From Desulfosporosinus meridiei DSM 13257 (lineage in GTDB: Bacteria; Bacillota; Desulfitobacteriia; Desulfitobacteriales; Desulfitobacteriaceae), in assembly GCF_000231385.2 (NCBI RefSeq), contig NC_018515.1:3120501-3184500 (forward strand): a stretch of DNA of 64,000 nt. Direction: 5' to 3'. The notes beneath the pieces are model-generated. The model saw only the letters and a program-made list of their open reading frames with translations, made no database searches and was not told the DNA's origin. Positions 1-9,600 of this stretch are shown here, in pieces (positions within the stretch are counted from its first letter, which is position 1; every line of letters begins with the position of its first letter). Position numbers and translations under genes: made by a program.

Positions 1-81
1 CAGATTCCAGCAGTCTCGACATACCTCCCAACTCCTCTCATCATTCTATATACTCCCAGTCCTCAATTCCCAACTCTATCT
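1..81. other. Edge sequence downstream of pylB
   Basis: Only 81 bases lie between the window edge and the pylB stop. On the minus strand an ATG with a GGAGG-like sequence nearby could begin the next gene of the cluster, but too little is present to identify it. Confidence 0.3.
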
Positions 82-1143
82 TTAATTAGCGGCATGCTTA
101 TCTCTAGTTCTTCTGTCTGCAACCCAACGGCTATATTCCTGGGCCGTGGCATTCTCTAAATTACATTTCTTCAATGTATCCTGAATCCCCACTACCGTAC
201 GGAAGCCCTCATCAATATCATTTTTACAGTTTGCAACCCCCGCGAACCCTTGCCTAGGTGGAATGATAGAGGTCACAATGTTTGCCCCAGCCATCAGTCG
301 CTTTTCAAGGCCGCCCAGCCCTTCTACATCCAAGGATGCCGGGATCAATACATCCGGGAATAGCAGCCTCATAACCGCGATATTCATCAGTTCGTTCTGA
401 TATCCCTGATTCCCCACACCAGCAAAAGGTGCTCCTTCTTGCGGGACAAAGGTCATAGTCCTGATTTGCCTTGCTCCCAGTTTTTTCATCTCTCTAAACG
501 AATGAACCCTGTCCTCTAACCTGTCTCCGATTCCGGTCAACAAGCCTTCCTCAATGAGCATCCCCAGATCTCGGGCATATCCTTTGGCAAACATCCGTTT
601 TTCGTAACTTTGCCCTTGCCGCAGTTGGTCAAACAAGGTTAGTCGATGTGTCTCCTGATACAACGCATACCAATCGGCCCCCGCCCCCTCAATCAGCTCT
701 AAACCGTGCTCGTCCAACACTCCCGGCGATACCATGATAGACAGACCGGTTGCGTCTTTTACGGCTTTCACAATTGAGGCCAGTCTCTCCGGATGTTCTG
801 TATAAAACCTATCGTCTCCCGTGGTCAAATCAATCAAATGCACTCCGGACTTCTTCAATTCCACGGCTATATTAACCACTTCCGGCAATGTTTTGCGATA
901 CCGTGGAGAATTCAAGTTTTCTTTTCTGAAATAACAAAAGGTGCAGCTGTTCTGACAGTAGGTTGAAAAATAGACGAAGCTATAGAGAAAGACTTTATTC
1001 CCGAATACCCCTTGCCGGGCCTTTCTTGCCGCCGCAAAAATCTGTTCTATTTCACTTTCATCCGTCCGGCTCAATAGGTAGACAATTTCCTCGGTCGATA
1101 TTTGATTTCCTCGCTGGCATTTCCTGAGTATAGTTTCAAGCAT
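82..1143 (-). CDS. pylB: PylB, methylornithine synthase (radical SAM)
   Basis: Makes (3R)-3-methyl-D-ornithine from lysine, the first step of pyrrolysine synthesis, in the cytoplasm. The 353-residue protein has the radical SAM motif CxxxCxxC at Cys63, Cys67 and Cys70, followed by YF as in the PylB/BioB-like group, and the length fits PylB. It lies downstream of the tRNA-Pyl gene and mtmB on the same strand, as expected for a pyl locus, and ends in TAA. The ATG start has AGGAGG-like sequence just upstream. pylC, pylD and pylS are not in the window and should lie beyond base 1 or elsewhere. A biotin synthase or HydE is the main alternative, but the context makes PylB far more likely. Confidence 0.93.
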   Translation of the reverse strand: MLETILRKCQRGNQISTEEIVYLLSRTDESEIEQIFAAARKARQGVFGNKVFLYSFVYFSTYCQNSCTFCYFRKENLNSPRYRKTLPEVVNIAVELKKSGVHLIDLTTGDDRFYTEHPERLASIVKAVKDATGLSIMVSPGVLDEHGLELIEGAGADWYALYQETHRLTLFDQLRQGQSYEKRMFAKGYARDLGMLIEEGLLTGIGDRLEDRVHSFREMKKLGARQIRTMTFVPQEGAPFAGVGNQGYQNELMNIAVMRLLFPDVLIPASLDVEGLGGLEKRLMAGANIVTSIIPPRQGFAGVANCKNDIDEGFRTVVGIQDTLKKCNLENATAQEYSRWVADRRTRDKHAAN

Positions 1144-1320
1144 TCTTTAAGCCTCCTGCTTAACTTTTTCCGAACATAGCATAAGCACCATCCCCAAAGA
1201 TATGGATTTCAATCTACATTTTTCAACAAAAAATATAGGAATCTGCAAGTGCTAAACATACTTCCATGAGACATACCGGAATGTTTAGACTTTCAGACAC
1301 CTATATACCGAAATGCATTA

Positions 1321-1392
1321 TGGCGAAGAGTCCCGGAGTCGCACCCGGCTGTACGGATTTAGAGTCCGTAAGATCACTACGATCCACCCTCC
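1321..1392 (-). tRNA. pylT: tRNA-Pyl (anticodon CUA)
   Basis: The minus strand folds into a 72-nt tRNA with encoded CCA (1321-1323). The anticodon loop is CUCUAAA with CUA at 1360-1362, closed by a six-base-pair stem (UACGGA/UCCGUA). The long anticodon stem and the very short D region are hallmarks of tRNA-Pyl. The acceptor stem GGAGGGU/ACUCUUC pairs with two G-U pairs. From memory, the sequence closely resembles the bacterial tRNA-Pyl of Desulfitobacterium. It sits between mtmB and pylB on the same strand and probably shares their transcript. Confidence 0.96.
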
Positions 1393-1553
1393 ATATAGTC
1401 ATCTGCCAACAATCCGCAGATCAACTTATGAACTACCCTGAGTTAATAAGCGAAAAACCCACAGACTGCCGACAGATTAATACAGTAATAGTATTGGCAC
1501 ATTCAAGTAAATAACTAGTCAGTATGCCAGTCTATTTCGTGTCATACTGCGTC

Positions 1554-1594
1554 GGTATGGTTACCTAATAGCCCCACTATGAGGTAACCATACC
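1554..1594. other. 13-bp perfect hairpin between mtmB and pylT
   Basis: The arms GGTATGGTTACCT (1554-1566) and AGGTAACCATACC (1582-1594) are exactly complementary, and the loop contains a further ATAG/CTAT pairing. No T-tract follows on either strand, so it is not a standard terminator. It may guide processing of the mtmB-pylT transcript or shield the mtmB 3' end. Confidence 0.6.
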
Positions 1595-1669
1595 TCCTTG
1601 TCTGACGCAAAATATCCTTGGCATCTTTGACTTGTTATTTTCTTTCATATGCCTTATGCCTGATTGAAA

Positions 1670-3061
1670 TTAGTCATTCCAATATGTCAGGCCTAAATCA
1701 GTCATAATTTTAACAGCTTCATCGTAAACCTGGATATATTCCTCCGTCGGAACCAGTTTCTTTACATCATAGCATTCCTGGAAGGTTTTCCCTTCAGGTG
1801 CCGTTTTGTAATCTTTTTCATATAAGGAAACTAGTTTGTCCAACAGAATGTTTACTTCATGAAGATCCATTCCCGCAACTGCATGGGCTACCTCACCCAT
1901 GAAACGTGCTTCCATGGCTGTAAAGAGGTCGGTGACAACACCTTTACCGGCAGCTACACCGGACAAGATCTCTCGTCCGCTGACTGTATCCGTAATAGCC
2001 TGAGCTGCTGTCTCCAGTAAGCACATGACTGTGCAGGGACCTGCTAAAGTATAATACTGATTTCCCAAGATCAGATGGCTATTCTCTTCAATGGCACGAG
2101 CTGCGTGGCCAGCAACGGCAAGAGCCTCTCTCGTCGTTGTTATGCCCCAGCGCACGTGCACCGGCCCATCCAAATGCCAGGTGGCCTGTAACATTACAAA
2201 TGAGTTTAATGTTGTAGCGACATCAACGATTGTGGTCTCTTCCAGGCCACCTGCGTATCCGCCGAAGATAGGCATCTGTTCTACCATTACGATTACACCA
2301 GCTGTAGCGTAATGTGCTCCAACAACCAACGCACCTACGTCGATTTTGAGCTCATTCAGCTGAGAAACCTCATGTGAATCAGATGGCCTCATGCCGCCTT
2401 CAAAGTCAGCAGATATGACCCCTGCGGCACTTAATGATGTCTCATTGCCCTACGTGCCCATGCCTTTACGTCCGGCTCTGAGCTGTGCCTCGCGCACTTG
2501 TATAGCCTCTGATCGTACAGCCAGGATCTCCCAGGGAGAACCAGGCGACGGGTCCTTACCCATGACAGTCTGCAGCACACCGTCAACCATCGCATCTATG
2601 ATCCGTTCTTGGGCATATGACTGATGGATTGCCAGGAACAGTTCCTCAGAACAGGGAGAGCCCGTTGGGCCACCCTGAATAACGGGAGCTTTCGGCGAAT
2701 TATAACTCCTTGGCACCACATTTATGGCCTCTTTGCCTTCACCGTAGGTAAAATGGTCCGGTGCGGATTTAATGGCATGGAGTACCTCATCCTTTGTGTA
2801 CTTGATTACCCGCCCGGTATCCATGCAGTAAACTCCGCACTCAACCAGCATCTCCAAGCCGGCATTAAACAGCTTATCTATAAGTTCTTTGTCCTCCGGG
2901 ATAATTGTTTTTTTGTCCATCTTTATTCCGTATTTATCTTTCAATTTTCGGGCGGTCTGTGGTATTAATTTGAAATCCCAATCTTTTTCATCCATTTTTG
3001 GTCCGCTCTTGGCCCGATCATAGACGTCAAACACCGTAACGTTTTTCCCTATAGCTTTCAT
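1670..3061 (-). CDS. mtmB: MtmB, monomethylamine methyltransferase with in-frame pyrrolysine
   Basis: Transfers the methyl group of monomethylamine to the corrinoid of MtmC. The gene is one frame of 463 residues interrupted only by TAG at 2450-2452 (codon 204). The residues around it (GMGT-TAG-GNETSLSAAG) match the archaeal MtmB region that holds Pyl202. Both halves resemble MtmB throughout: FDVYDRAK near the start, VIQGGPTGSP in the middle, then DSHEVSQLNELKID and GREILSGVA. Without suppression only a 203-residue fragment would form. The gene starts four bases after mtmC with AGAGGTG inside the mtmC end, so the two are probably translationally coupled. It ends in TAA, which keeps the amber codon unambiguous. 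A gene finder that treats TAG as stop would split it. Confidence 0.96.
2450..2452 (-). other. Pyrrolysine codon (in-frame TAG) in mtmB
   Basis: This TAG lies at codon 204 of mtmB in unbroken homology on both sides. The tRNA-Pyl and PylB genes downstream supply two parts of the decoding machinery. I did not look for a PYLIS-type hairpin in detail. Confidence 0.94.
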
Positions 3062-3064
3062 CAG

Positions 3065-3724
3065 TTAGGCACCTCTTTTCTTGGCAATCAAGTCTTTGGC
3101 CATTGCAGCTACCTCTGCAGCCGTATCGGTGTAACCGTCTGCTCCGATTTCACTGCACCACTTTGCAGATACGGGAGCTCCTCCGAACATGACGATGTAT
3201 TTATCACGAATTCCGTCTTCCTTGAGAGAGTTGATAATTTCCTTCATCGAGGCCATTGTTGTCGTCATAAGGGCGGAGCCGCAGATAAGATCCACGCCGT
3301 ATTCTTCAGCCTTTTTGATGACTAAGTCCACCGGCACATCACGTCCCAGGTCAAATACTTCAAAGTTGTTTGCCGACAACATTACACTTACTATGTTCTT
3401 GCCAATATCGTGAATATCGCCCTGCACAGTGTGAATAATAACTTTTCCACTGGAAGATTTGTGTTTCTCCTCGACAGACAGTGCACTTGTCAAGATATTG
3501 ATTGCGGTTTCGAAGGCCTCGGAAGCCATCATCAAATCAGGAACAAAAGCTTCGCCTACATCGAACAAGTCACCCATAACCGCCATGCCTTTCGAGAGGC
3601 CCAAGCTGATACACTCCAACGGATCAAGGCCTGCTGCAATTGCCTCATTAGCTGCTTCTTCTGCTAAATCGGTATCCATTTCCACAATCGATTTTTTGAG
3701 TTTAGCATAAATCTCTTCGCTCAA
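3065..3724 (-). CDS. mtmC: MtmC, methylamine corrinoid protein
   Basis: Cognate methyl carrier of MtmB. The 219-residue protein has the usual two parts: a helical N-terminal cap (about 1-90) and a Rossmann cobalamin domain with DxHxxG (Asp103, His105, Gly108), where His105 is the expected lower ligand of cobalt, plus GSALMTTTM and FGGAPVS motifs. It starts with TTG, six to eight bases after a strong AGGAGGAG site. It is first in the mtmC-mtmB-pylT-pylB run and faces the UroD-like gene across a 525-base intergenic region. Sequence alone cannot exclude a role with di- or trimethylamine, but the adjacent mtmB makes monomethylamine most likely. Confidence 0.93.
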   Translation of the reverse strand: MSEEIYAKLKKSIVEMDTDLAEEAANEAIAAGLDPLECISLGLSKGMAVMGDLFDVGEAFVPDLMMASEAFETAINILTSALSVEEKHKSSSGKVIIHTVQGDIHDIGKNIVSVMLSANNFEVFDLGRDVPVDLVIKKAEEYGVDLICGSALMTTTMASMKEIINSLKEDGIRDKYIVMFGGAPVSAKWCSEIGADGYTDTAAEVAAMAKDLIAKKRGA

Positions 3725-4249
3725 GTGTGTTTCTCCTCCTTTGGTAGAACTTTCTTTTGCCTAGAATACTGACTCATTACAGACATGCTAACGATATGAT
3801 TGATTTGACACAAGATTGTTTTACTGCGAGCAATACTCCCAAAAGCTATAATTGACAACAAAAAAAGGAGTCATAAGTATTTGCGACCCCATTGTCTGCT
3901 TAGCACTACGTCTCGTACGTCTCATGTGCCCAATCTATATGCAAATTATAAGATACCGTTCCTCGGCATCATAGATACAATTTCAGAATTTTTTCGGGAT
4001 ACAATTCCCTTTGCTACATTTTAGCCGATTTCAACGCCGAAGAAATTGTATCCTGAAAATCCTTTCAAATTGTAACTTCACAATTTTTAGACCATGATTT
4101 ATACTTCTTTAAAATCAACAAGTAACTCGTCACAGCAAAGACAAAGACGCTTTACAATCTTATCGGAAGCGTCTCTTTGTATACGAAAACCCTGCATTTG
4201 ACCCAGGGTTCGGTGGATGACTCATTTGAAAACGTCAGGAGGATACAAA
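3725..4249. promoter_or_regulatory. Divergent mtmC / UroD-like control region with ATACAATT repeats
   Basis: This region holds four copies of an ATACAATT-like site: GATACAATTTC (3974-3984), GGATACAATTCC (3997-4008), GAAATTGTATCC on the other strand (4042-4053) and a weaker AATTGTAAC near 4067-4077. The spacing and mixed orientation suggest a regulator binding site. Closer to the UroD-like gene are two hairpins, with arms AGACGCTT/AAGCGTCT (4147-4176) and AACCCTG/CAGGGTT (4188-4210), which could end or attenuate transcription before the gene. The regulator itself is not recognisable in the window. Confidence 0.55.
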
Positions 4250-5626
4250 ATGGGTAAAGAATTGCTAATGAAGGTGTTGAATCACGAGGATACTAAAGGA
4301 CAGCTTCCCTGGATTCCTTTTGCGGGTGTCCATGCAGGAAAGCTAAAAGGGTATTCAGGAAGAGACGTCTTAACTGATTCCGCTAAATTGATTGAAAGTC
4401 TGCGGGAAGTATACAAGCTTTATCAACCGGACGGTATGCCAATTACCTTTGACCTGCAACTAGAAGCCGAAATTCTAGGTTGTGAGCTTATGTGGGCTGA
4501 TTACAACCCCCCCTCTGTTGTGTCTCACCTGTTTGACAAAGAAAAAGGGATTCCCTGTAAATGCAAATTCCCGACTCCGGAATCTGGCCGGATACCCGTT
4601 GTTTTGGAAGCAATGCGCGTGATGAAAGAAGAAATTGGCGATAAAACCGCGCTTTACGGGTTGATCTGCGGACCATTGACCCTCGCCTCGCATCTGCGCG
4701 GCAGCGACTTTTTTAAAGATATTAGAAAAGATCCTGATTACGTGGTACAGCTCACGTCCTTTTGTGCCGAGTATGCGCAGAAAATGGCCGACTTATATAT
4801 TGATGCCGGCATGGATGTGATCGCTGTTGTCGACCCGTTGGTCAGCCAGATTTCTCCGAAGGTATTTGCCAATCTGATGCACGAGCCCTTCAAAGCTGTC
4901 TTTGATTACATCCGGTTAAAAGGCGTAAAGTCTTCCTTCTTTGTCTGCGGGAATGCTTCTTATCAAATAAAAGTGATGTGTGATACCTATCCGGATTCCA
5001 TGGCGGTGGACGAAAACGTCGATATGGTTTCCGCCAAAGCGATTACCGATCAGTATAACATTGCGCTGAGTGGTAACATTCCACTGACAACCACCATGCT
5101 TTTCGGTACCCAACAAGATAATATCAAAGGCGTTCTGGATTTGATGGACAGCATCGACAACAAACACAACCTCATTATCAGTCCCGGCTGTGATATGCCC
5201 TATGATGTGCCTCTGGAAAACACAGCTGCCTGTGCTTTGGCTGTTCATCATCCTGATGAGGCCCGTGCCATGGTTGTGGACTATTCCGCAAGCGACTTTG
5301 ACCAGATTGAAATCGAGATTCCCAATTACTCAGGCCTGGATAAAGTCTATATCGAACTGTTCACGTTGGATCCGGAACAATGTGCCGCTTGCACCTATAT
5401 GGTGAAAAGTGTAACCGATATTTTTGATGAGATTAAAGATATGGCTGACTATATTGTATATAAGTATTTTATCAAAGAGGACATTGCCCGAACTGCTAAA
5501 ATGGGACTGAAAAATCTTCCCACTATGTGCATTGACGGGGAAAGTGTGTACATTTCCATCATTCCCGATGGAGATGAATTGATCGCTGAGATAACCAAAC
5601 GCTACAATGCTAAGCACAACAAATGA
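4250..5626 (+). CDS. UroD/MtaA-family protein fused to a thioredoxin-like domain
   Basis: 458 residues. About 1-350 is a uroporphyrinogen-decarboxylase-fold domain like the methylcobamide:CoM methyltransferases MtaA/MtbA. The rest looks thioredoxin-like, with CAAC (Cys378, Cys381) and a cis-Pro-like LPT. MtbA-type enzymes bind zinc through HxC and a distant Cys. Here Cys233 and Cys314 (SPGC) are present, but the His position is Phe231 (FVC). The start is the ATG after AGGAGG at 4238; an upstream ATG in the same frame lacks a good site. Being divergent from mtmCB, it may pass the methyl group onward or reduce a partner. This organism group should lack coenzyme M methanogenesis, so the acceptor may be a folate or thiol. 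Function is inferred. Confidence 0.7.
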   Translation: MGKELLMKVLNHEDTKGQLPWIPFAGVHAGKLKGYSGRDVLTDSAKLIESLREVYKLYQPDGMPITFDLQLEAEILGCELMWADYNPPSVVSHLFDKEKGIPCKCKFPTPESGRIPVVLEAMRVMKEEIGDKTALYGLICGPLTLASHLRGSDFFKDIRKDPDYVVQLTSFCAEYAQKMADLYIDAGMDVIAVVDPLVSQISPKVFANLMHEPFKAVFDYIRLKGVKSSFFVCGNASYQIKVMCDTYPDSMAVDENVDMVSAKAITDQYNIALSGNIPLTTTMLFGTQQDNIKGVLDLMDSIDNKHNLIISPGCDMPYDVPLENTAACALAVHHPDEARAMVVDYSASDFDQIEIEIPNYSGLDKVYIELFTLDPEQCAACTYMVKSVTDIFDEIKDMADYIVYKYFIKEDIARTAKMGLKNLPTMCIDGESVYISIIPDGDELIAEITKRYNAKHNK

Positions 5627-5669
5627 GAATGTACGATTCTAATATCAGAGATGGAAAGAATGATGCTTT

Positions 5670-6587
5670 ATGACACAACTGATCCTGCTTACTGGCTTTC
5701 TGGGTACGGGAAAAACCACGCTTATGGAGCGCTTGCTTCACTACTATGGGGATAGCCCTGTGGGGGTAATCGTCAACGAATTCGGTGAAATCAATATTGA
5801 TGCCCGTTTGCTGGAAAAAGACGGGACTATTATGCGTGAGTTATCCAATGGCTCAATATTCTGCTCCTGCATCAAGGAGAACTTTATCAAGGCTCTTATC
5901 GATATGTCGTCCCCAAACTTCGAATATCTGTTTATCGAAGCATCCGGACTGGCTGATCCCGGTAACATGCAGCAGATTCTGCAGACCATCGAACCATACA
6001 CTGTTCATCCTTACCACTATTCAGGTTCTATATGTGTATTAGACGGCGAAGCTTTTCTCGAATTGAAGGATCTTCTTCCCGCAGTAGGGAACCAGTTGAC
6101 CCAGGCGGGGGTTGTTCTTGTCAATAAAGAAGATCTGATTTCTCCCGCAATTAAGGCCGAAATCCAAGCCGAAGTACGGAAGGCCAATATCCAGGCCCCT
6201 ATATATTTTACCAGTTACTGCAATATAGATATCAATACACTAGTGATGAATTTACAGCCCTCAAAATCGGCAAGCCTTGACAGCACCAATACACCGGAAA
6301 ACAGGCCGCAGACGTTTATCATCAAGGTTCTGCCTTCTGTTACAATCAACGAACTTCAGGGTTTTCTGAACTTCGTTGCGCCCTATACTTATCGTATAAA
6401 AGGTTTTGTAACTGTGGGAGATAGCAATTATTCTGTGAGCTGTGTGCGCTCTCATATGATGATCATGCCATGGCCCAGGGATATTCCAGCTTCCGAAATA
6501 GTACTTATTTCCGCTGTTGGGATAGGCTTGACCGGAGCCATAGCTGACGGGATAAACATGAATGCCCCCAAATCAATAAAGCTATGA
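5670..6587 (+). CDS. CobW/UreG-family GTPase
   Basis: 305-residue G3E-family P-loop GTPase. GFLGTGKTT (about 8-16) is the Walker A loop, NEFG the following switch motif, EASGLADP the family signature and NKED the guanine-specificity motif. The usual CxCC metal motif is reduced to CSC in a SIFCSCI context. It lies 43 bases after the UroD-like gene and probably shares its transcript. Family members load metals or cofactors into enzymes, so a role in corrinoid or zinc delivery for methylamine use is a reasonable guess. The C-terminal CobW_C part is short. Confidence 0.75.
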   Translation: MTQLILLTGFLGTGKTTLMERLLHYYGDSPVGVIVNEFGEINIDARLLEKDGTIMRELSNGSIFCSCIKENFIKALIDMSSPNFEYLFIEASGLADPGNMQQILQTIEPYTVHPYHYSGSICVLDGEAFLELKDLLPAVGNQLTQAGVVLVNKEDLISPAIKAEIQAEVRKANIQAPIYFTSYCNIDINTLVMNLQPSKSASLDSTNTPENRPQTFIIKVLPSVTINELQGFLNFVAPYTYRIKGFVTVGDSNYSVSCVRSHMMIMPWPRDIPASEIVLISAVGIGLTGAIADGINMNAPKSIKL

Positions 6588-6611
6588 TGAAATGTGCATA
6601 AACATAGTAGT

Positions 6612-9600
6612 TCAGCTTTTTACCGATTTCCGCCCTACAACCGTAAACTGTTTCTTGCGAAAAAAGCCTTTAGCATCATCCAACAACGTATAAATTACAG
6701 GTACAACTATGAGTGTTAAAAAAGTTGATGTAATTAACCCACCAATAATGGCATAAGCCATGGGTGAGCGTCCTTCAGATCCTAATCCTGTGGAGAGTGC
6801 TGTTGGAAGCATACCGAAGATCATCGCTAAAGTTGTCATAATAATAGGCCTAAGTCGTGTAGAAGCCGCCAGAAGTAACGCGGCGCTTAGTTCTTCTCCC
6901 TCGCCCAGCTTTTGCTTAGCATAGTCAACCAGCAAAATCGCATTTTTAGTGACCAGTCCCATCAACATGATAATGCCAATAAATGTCATCATGCTAAAAC
7001 TGCTGCCGGTAAGAAACAGGGCTAACAGAGCTCCAATAATACCGAAGGGCAAAGCGAGGACAATCGCAAAGGGATCAATAAAACTTTCAAACAGGGCGGC
7101 CAGGATCAAGTAGATGAACAGAATCCCTAAAAATAGTGCTTTCATTAAGCTAGGGATAGCTTCCTCTATCACTTCCTGATCTCCTCCGCTAACTTGGCTG
7201 ACTCCAGTAGGCATTTTTGTTTCATTTTCCAAGGCTGCTTTAATTTGAGTGTTAAAGCCACCCGTTGCAACGCCAAAGACATTGGCCGTCACTTGAATTT
7301 CTCTGGCCTTATCATACCTATTAATGGTCGTAGAGCCCGTGGCAAAAACTTGCTTTGTGACCCGATCAAGAGGAACCGTACTGTTATTTGAACCAGGCAC
7401 ATAAATCCCTTTTAAGCTGTCAAAGTCCTTTTTTTGATCATCCTGGAGCACTAGTTTAACGTCATAACGATCTTTTTCTGTTTCATACTGGGTTACAAGA
7501 GAACCATTAAAGAGGGTCTCCAACGTATTAGCAACGACCAGTGGACTCACACCGAGATCAGCCGCCCGCTCACGATCCACTTCAAGGGTTGCTTCTGCTT
7601 TGCCACTCTTATAGCTCATGCTTACATCAACTGCCCCAGGAATTCTCTTTATGGCGCTCTCCGCTTGTTGCGAGTAGTTCAAAAGTGTCTCAAAGTCATC
7701 GCCGGTAAAATGGTACTCAGCGTCCTTCGCTCCTCCACCCAGAGTTGAACCAGTCATCATAGAAAGGGTAATCCCCGGAATCTGCTTTAAACTCTCCCGC
7801 ATTTTATTGGCAGTTTCACTTAAGGTCTCTTTTCTGGCATTCTTATCGATAAGCTGTACGCTAATGTTGATGTTGCTGGGGGTAACCGTCGAGTACAGGT
7901 GCACTACTCCAGGATACTTATTAAGAATACTTTCCATTTTTCTAGTTGTTTCTGCAGCCCTTGTCAGGGTTGTCCCTCCATCTGTTGCCGCTGATATTGT
8001 GATCTTTCCGTTGTCTGAGGATTCTAGAAAACTAGGATTAATGAAGTTAAGAAGGAGCAAACTGGCGAAGAACATTGCAGTTGCCATAGCTATGGTTTTA
8101 ATCCTATGCTTCAGTGCTACACCGAGAAGTCTTGTATAGACTCTGGCAAGTTTAACAAACAAGTGATTGAACCATATTAAAAATTTACCCAAGGGACCGT
8201 GTTTTTTATCTTTATCATCATTTTCACTTTTTATATATTTAGACGCCATCAACGGCACTAAGGTAAAGGATACAAATAAAGAAATCAAGACGCTGACAGC
8301 AACCGTTAGACCAAATTCCTTGAAGTAGGCCCCGATCGATCCCTCAACCATGGTAATGGGGAGAAAGACAGCAACTATGGTAAAGGTTGTAGCCGTCACC
8401 GCCAGTCCAATCTCGCTCGCACCGTCTTTCGCTGCTTGCATTGGAGATTTCCCCATATTTAAGTGGCGTACAATGTTCTCAACGACAACAATTGCATCAT
8501 CAATGAGCAAGCCAACCGCTAAGGAAAGGCCCATTAAGGACACGCTGTTGAGTGAAAAGTTCATCAGTTTCATAGCGGCAAAGGTCGTGATAATCGAGGT
8601 GGGCAGTGAAATTGCACTGATACCCGTGCTTGCTCCATTCCGCAGGAAGACGAAAACCACGAGAACCGCCAGAATACAACCTTCCAGCAAGGTTTTCTGA
8701 ACTTCACTCACGGACGCTCGTATGACCAGCGAATTGTCATCAACAATATCTATTTTTACATCTTTAGGCAGTGACCCTTGGATCTCTGCAAGCTTCACTT
8801 TAAGTGCATCCACGACCTGGGTGGTATTTTCACCGGATTGTTTGACAATATCAATCCCAATCGATTCTTCACCTTTATAATAGGATAAACTGTCCCGCTC
8901 CTTAACCGTATCTTCCACTTGGGCAATATCTTTGATTCTTAGTTCAGTACCGTTACGATTGGCGACTAAAATATTCAAGAAATCATTAACTTCTTTGACC
9001 GTACCATTCGTTCTGAGGGAAACTTCTTTATCACCGTCGGAAACTTTTCCACTGGATCTGTCTATGTTGTCACTTTGCAGGCTCTGAGTGATTTCCGCCG
9101 TTGTCACATTCAGAGCCACCATTTTTTCTTTATCGAGTTTGATATGTATCTCCCTGACTTGCGCACCATAGGTGGTAACCGATCCAACACCTTTCACCGT
9201 ATTTAGTTTTTTGGTGATCTCATCTTCGACCACTTGAGATAAGTCCTTGTTAGAAAGAGGGCTAGTGACCACGAAAGATATAATGGGTACGGCAGCTAAG
9301 TCAAATTTTTGAACAATGGGTTCATTAATGTCCTGTGGTAAAGTACCCCGTATACTGCTTATTTTATCTTTAATTTCTTGGGCTGCCACATTGACTTGCG
9401 TTCCAGAACTAAACTGAATCATGGTCTGGGAGAAGGATTCCGTAATAGTGGAGGAAATGTGTTTCACTCCTGAAATTTGTCCGACAGCTTCCTCAACTTT
9501 TTTTGTCACTTTTGTTTCCAGCTGTTCTGCTGCAGTTCCAGGCAGGGAAATGGTAACGGTTATCATAGGAACATCCACCTCAGGATTTTCGTTGATGGGT

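Noticed and set aside
1266-1514. Plus-strand frame across tRNA-Pyl
   Set aside because: Lies over the tRNA on the opposite strand; no ribosome site.
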